Assembly: GCA_009711785.1 (NCBI GenBank)
Contig: VENA01000004.1
Span: 1-64,000 of the forward strand
Reading direction: 5' to 3'
Source: Bacillota bacterium
GTDB taxonomy: Bacteria; Bacillota; Clostridia; Tissierellales; MES13
Length of the DNA stretch: 64,000 nucleotides
The translations under genes and the position numbers were made by a program. Below, in pieces: positions 61,194 through 64,000 of this stretch. The notes beneath the pieces were generated by a model. That model made no database searches. It worked only from the letters and a program-made list of their open reading frames with translations, and was not told the DNA's origin. Positions within the stretch are counted from its first letter, which is position 1. Every line of letters begins with the position of its first letter.

Positions 61194-62378
61194 ATGGCAA
61201 AAATTGAGGTAAATAATGTATTTAAAGTATTCGGATCTAACCCTAAGAAAGTATTTCCCCTCATAGAAAAAGGCCTATCAAAGGAAGAAATTCTAGAAAA
61301 AACAGGAAACACAATCGGAGTTAACGATGTAAGTTTTAAAGTTAATCAAGGAGAAATGTTCGTTGTCATGGGATTATCAGGGAGTGGTAAATCGACATTA
61401 ATTAGATGTCTTAATAGGTTAATTGAACCTACTAGAGGAGACGTTTTAATAGATGGTGAAAATGTAGCCACAGCTGATAAAGATAAATTAAGAGAAATTA
61501 GACGTAAGAAAATGGCAATGGTGTTTCAAAATTTCGCTTTATTTCCCCATAGAACGGTTTCAAGTAATGTTGAATATGGGTTAGAAATACAGGGTGTAGA
61601 GCCTGATAAACGAAAAAACAAAGCTTATGAAGCGTTAGATTTAGTTGGTTTAAGAGGTTATGAAGAAAGTATGCCAGATGAGTTAAGTGGAGGTATGCAA
61701 CAAAGGGTAGGACTTGCTAGAGCCCTTGCTAATGACCCAGATATTTTATTAATGGATGAGGCATTCAGTGCATTAGATCCATTAATTAGAAAAGAGATGC
61801 AAGATGAACTTTTAGATTTACAAGATAAGATGCATAAAACTATAGTATTTATCACCCATGATTTAGATGAAGCCTTAAAATTAGGTGATAGAATAGTGAT
61901 TATGAAGGATGGAGCTGTAGTACAGATAGGTACTGCTGAAGAGATACTTACAGAGCCAGCAAATGAATATGTAAGAGAGTTCGTACAAGATGTAGACAGA
62001 TCTAAGGTAGTAACTGCAGAGAGTATAATGAGAAAACCAGATGCTCTTATTTCATCTAAAGATGGTCCTAGAATGGCCGTTAGAAAGATGAAAGAGGAAG
62101 AATTAAATAGTGTTTACGTTACAGATAGACATAGAAAACTTAAAGGCGTTGTAAGAATAGAAGATACTATGGAACTTATAAGTGATGGTAAGAAGAGTTT
62201 AGATGAAATAATTATTGAGGATGTTCCAACAACATCCCCAGATACTCCAATTATAGATCTATTACCAAAGGCAAAGGATTCAGAATATCCTATTGCAGTA
62301 GTTGATGAAAATAAAAAATTACTAGGTATTATAGTAAGAGCGTCAATAATCCTAGGAATTGTTGGAGAGGAGGAATAA
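61194..62378 (+). CDS. opuAA: Glycine betaine ABC transporter ATP-binding protein
   Basis: A 394-aa ATPase of the quaternary-amine group. Walker A is GLSGSGKST (about 54-62), signature ELSGGMQQRVGLARAL, Walker B DILLMDEAFSALD, then two CBS domains (about 275-390; TAESIMRKPDAL and DVPTTSPDTP) that sense ionic strength in OpuA. The ATG at 61194 has AAGGAGG 6 bases before it; the ATG at 61191 is too close. First gene of the opuA operon. Confidence 0.95.
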   Translation: MAKIEVNNVFKVFGSNPKKVFPLIEKGLSKEEILEKTGNTIGVNDVSFKVNQGEMFVVMGLSGSGKSTLIRCLNRLIEPTRGDVLIDGENVATADKDKLREIRRKKMAMVFQNFALFPHRTVSSNVEYGLEIQGVEPDKRKNKAYEALDLVGLRGYEESMPDELSGGMQQRVGLARALANDPDILLMDEAFSALDPLIRKEMQDELLDLQDKMHKTIVFITHDLDEALKLGDRIVIMKDGAVVQIGTAEEILTEPANEYVREFVQDVDRSKVVTAESIMRKPDALISSKDGPRMAVRKMKEEELNSVYVTDRHRKLKGVVRIEDTMELISDGKKSLDEIIIEDVPTTSPDTPIIDLLPKAKDSEYPIAVVDENKKLLGIIVRASIILGIVGEEE

Positions 62379-62379
62379 T

Positions 62380-63213
62380 ATGGAACCATTATTTGTATTT
62401 CATATAGGACCAGCATTTGATACATTTGTCAACTGGTTAAAAGATAATTTTGAACCTTTCTTTGATGCGATAAAAACAATTTTAGATTCTGGGATTACAG
62501 GAATTGAATCAGCATTAATGTTTATCCCGAGTATTGTATTGATTATTTTATTTGCTTTATTAGCATGGAAAGTTGCTAGTAAGGGAGTAGCAATATTTAC
62601 ATTTTTAGGATTGTTATTAATAAATGGAATGGAGTTATGGCCAGAGACGATGGAGACTTTAGCCCTTGTAATAACTTCAGCTTTAATAGCTCTTATATTA
62701 GGAATTCCATTAGGAATATTAGCATCAAGAAATAAAACTTTCGATAGAATAATGAGACCTGTACTTGACTTTATGCAGACAATGCCTGCATTTGTATACT
62801 TAATTCCGGCTGTATTGTTCTTTAGTTTAGGAAAAGTACCAGGGGCAGTTGCAACAATCATATTCTCAATGCCTCCAGTTGTAAGACTTACTAATTTAGC
62901 AATTAGACAAGTACCTACAGATGTAGTTGAGGCAGCAAAATCATTTGGTTCTACTTCAAATCAAATGCTATTTAAAGTTGAATTACCGATAGCTTTACCT
63001 ACTATTTTAGCAGGAATTAATCAGACTATAATGTTAGCATTATCAATGGTTGTTATATCGGCTATGATAGGTTCAGGTGGACTTGGAAGAATGGTACTTA
63101 AAGGTATACAAGAATATAGAATAGGATTAGGATTTGAAGGTGGAGTCGCAGTGGTTATTTTAGCTATGGTATTAGATAGAATCACCCAAGCATTAGGTGA
63201 TACTTCTAATTAA
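62380..63213 (+). CDS. opuAB: Glycine betaine ABC transporter permease
   Basis: A 277-aa permease with about six helices. The EAA loop is VVEAAKSFGSTSNQMLFKVEL (residues near 195; contains EAAKSFG), with the earlier DFMQTMPAFVYLIPAV and AMIGSGGLGRMV. The ATG at 62380 follows GAGGAGG; an upstream ATG at 62359 lies in the end of opuAA. One base separates the genes, so they are coupled. The binding protein is a separate gene, unlike the fused OpuABC form of some lactic bacteria. Confidence 0.95.
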   Translation: MEPLFVFHIGPAFDTFVNWLKDNFEPFFDAIKTILDSGITGIESALMFIPSIVLIILFALLAWKVASKGVAIFTFLGLLLINGMELWPETMETLALVITSALIALILGIPLGILASRNKTFDRIMRPVLDFMQTMPAFVYLIPAVLFFSLGKVPGAVATIIFSMPPVVRLTNLAIRQVPTDVVEAAKSFGSTSNQMLFKVELPIALPTILAGINQTIMLALSMVVISAMIGSGGLGRMVLKGIQEYRIGLGFEGGVAVVILAMVLDRITQALGDTSN

Positions 63214-63249
63214 TATTATTTATTTAGAAAAAATAGGAGGGGTTTATTA

Positions 63250-64000
63250 ATGAAATTTGGTAAAAAAATAGGTATATTAGCGTTAGTAGTAATTTTAAGT
63301 ATGAGTTTTGTTCTTGCTGGTTGTTCTCAGAATTCTGAAAAGCCAGAAGAAGGAAATAAAACAGAAGCAAAAGGAACACTTAAGTTTGGTGTTGTTAACT
63401 GGGCAGAAGGTATAGCTATGACAAATTTAGCAAAGGCGATATTAGAAGATGAGATGGGATATGAAGTAGATGTTACAACTGCAGAACCAGGACTTATCTT
63501 TACATCAGTTGCAAATGGAGATTATGATGCATTTTTAGATGCATGGTTACCAGTTACACATGAAAGTTATATGGAGAAATTTGGAGATAAATTAGATAAG
63601 TTAGGTACAAACTTTGAAGGTGCACGTATAGGATTAGTAGTACCAGAATATGTTGATATTAATTCAATTGAAGAAATGAACGCTGCTAAAGACAAATTTG
63701 AAGCTCAAATAGTAGGAATAGGTTCTGGAGCTGGAATTATGAAAGCATCAGAAAAAGCTATAGAAGAATATGGACTTGACTATGAATTAGTTGAAAGTAG
63801 TGGACCTGTTATGACTGCAAAGTTAGCTGATTCAATTTCAAATGAAGAACCTATTATAGTTACAGGATGGAAGCCACACTGGAAATTTGCTAGATATGAC
63901 CTTAAATTCTTAGATGATCCTAAGAAAGTATATGGAGCTGAAGAAGACTTATATACAGTAGCTAGAAAAGGACTTAAAGAAGATAATCCTGAAGTTGTTG
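63250..64000 (+). CDS. opuAC: Glycine betaine-binding lipoprotein, 3' end outside the window
   Basis: At least 250 codons, cut by the window end. The signal peptide ends in the lipobox VLAGC (Cys near 25). The mature part is OpuAC/ProX-like: FGVVNWAEGIAMTNLAKAIL, DAFLDAWLPVTHESYM and ITGWKPHW-like (here VTGWKPHWKF), with the aromatic residues that hold the quaternary amine. Ribosome site AGGAGG. Third gene of opuA. Confidence 0.95.
   Translation, partial: MKFGKKIGILALVVILSMSFVLAGCSQNSEKPEEGNKTEAKGTLKFGVVNWAEGIAMTNLAKAILEDEMGYEVDVTTAEPGLIFTSVANGDYDAFLDAWLPVTHESYMEKFGDKLDKLGTNFEGARIGLVVPEYVDINSIEEMNAAKDKFEAQIVGIGSGAGIMKASEKAIEEYGLDYELVESSGPVMTAKLADSISNEEPIIVTGWKPHWKFARYDLKFLDDPKKVYGAEEDLYTVARKGLKEDNPEVV

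Noticed and set aside
62400..62861. Minus-strand open frame opposite opuAB
   Set aside because: It is a shadow of a strongly conserved permease gene with normal codon use on the plus strand.
1..64000. CRISPR array, tRNA or rRNA genes, prophage
   Set aside because: No regularly spaced direct repeats, no cloverleaf or rRNA sequence and no phage structural genes were seen on reading both strands.

Overview
The window is AT-rich, low-GC Firmicute DNA from what looks like an anaerobic, spore-forming member of the Clostridia. The main reasons are an oxygen-sensitive glycyl radical enzyme (trans-4-hydroxy-L-proline dehydratase, closest in memory to the Clostridioides difficile protein), spore photoproduct lyase, CotF-type spore coat proteins, a SleB-type wall hydrolase, SAM-I, cobalamin and PyrR leader elements, strong GGAGG ribosome sites and frequent TTG starts. 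A Tissierellales/Peptostreptococcales-like host fits, but the species cannot be named from this alone.

Layout. 1-2.3 kb: the 3' end of a pspA gene, a methyltransferase and a LysM/stalk/SleB wall hydrolase. 2.4-5.7 kb: a hypE-hypD pair for hydroxyproline use. 6.1-10.3 kb: a tight minus-strand operon of DUF4178, DUF4247, two half-size DUF350 proteins, a membrane-anchored aminopropyltransferase and a K+ channel; related sets accompany PspA proteins elsewhere. 10.5-18.3 kb: flavoprotein, CAT-like protein, glutamate racemase, methyltransferases, a broken LUD gene, an APH-like kinase, DUF389 and a prolyl-tRNA editing protein. 18.5-21.4 kb: two lipoproteins flanking an IS110 element with a probable bridge RNA. 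21.4-31.4 kb: a phosphohistidine swivel protein, YeiH with its LysR regulator, Nudix, a YhaO/YhaN (SbcCD-like) pair, phosphoesterase, CYTH and unknowns. 31.5-42.9 kb: TldD/TldE, Ndk, an omega-amidase-like nitrilase, DUF378, DUF4397, SplB, HAD, MFS and PEP synthase. 42.9-45.4 kb: metNIQ under a SAM-I riboswitch. 45.6-58.0 kb: a 13-gene cobamide operon under a cobalamin riboswitch. 58.2-64 kb: a PyrR-site-controlled CarA-like mini-protein, lspA, coat proteins and the opuA glycine betaine transporter, cut by the window end.

How the genes work together. The divergent intergenic region near 45.6 kb joins methionine uptake (SAM-sensing) and cobamide assembly/uptake (B12-sensing). The operon holds nucleotide-loop and late corrin-amidation steps, B12 uptake, and alpha-ribazole salvage (CblT/CblS), but no corrin-ring genes are present here. 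Its last gene, pduX, carries a single in-frame TAA.

The most notable points are the PyrR-site/CarA-like gene, two genes (metI and lspA) that appear to start on near-cognate AUU/AUC codons, the PspA-linked K+ channel/aminopropyltransferase cassette, the pduX nonsense codon and the IS110 bridge-RNA region. No CRISPR array, tRNA, rRNA or prophage was seen. All family calls are from reading the sequence; none was checked against a database.
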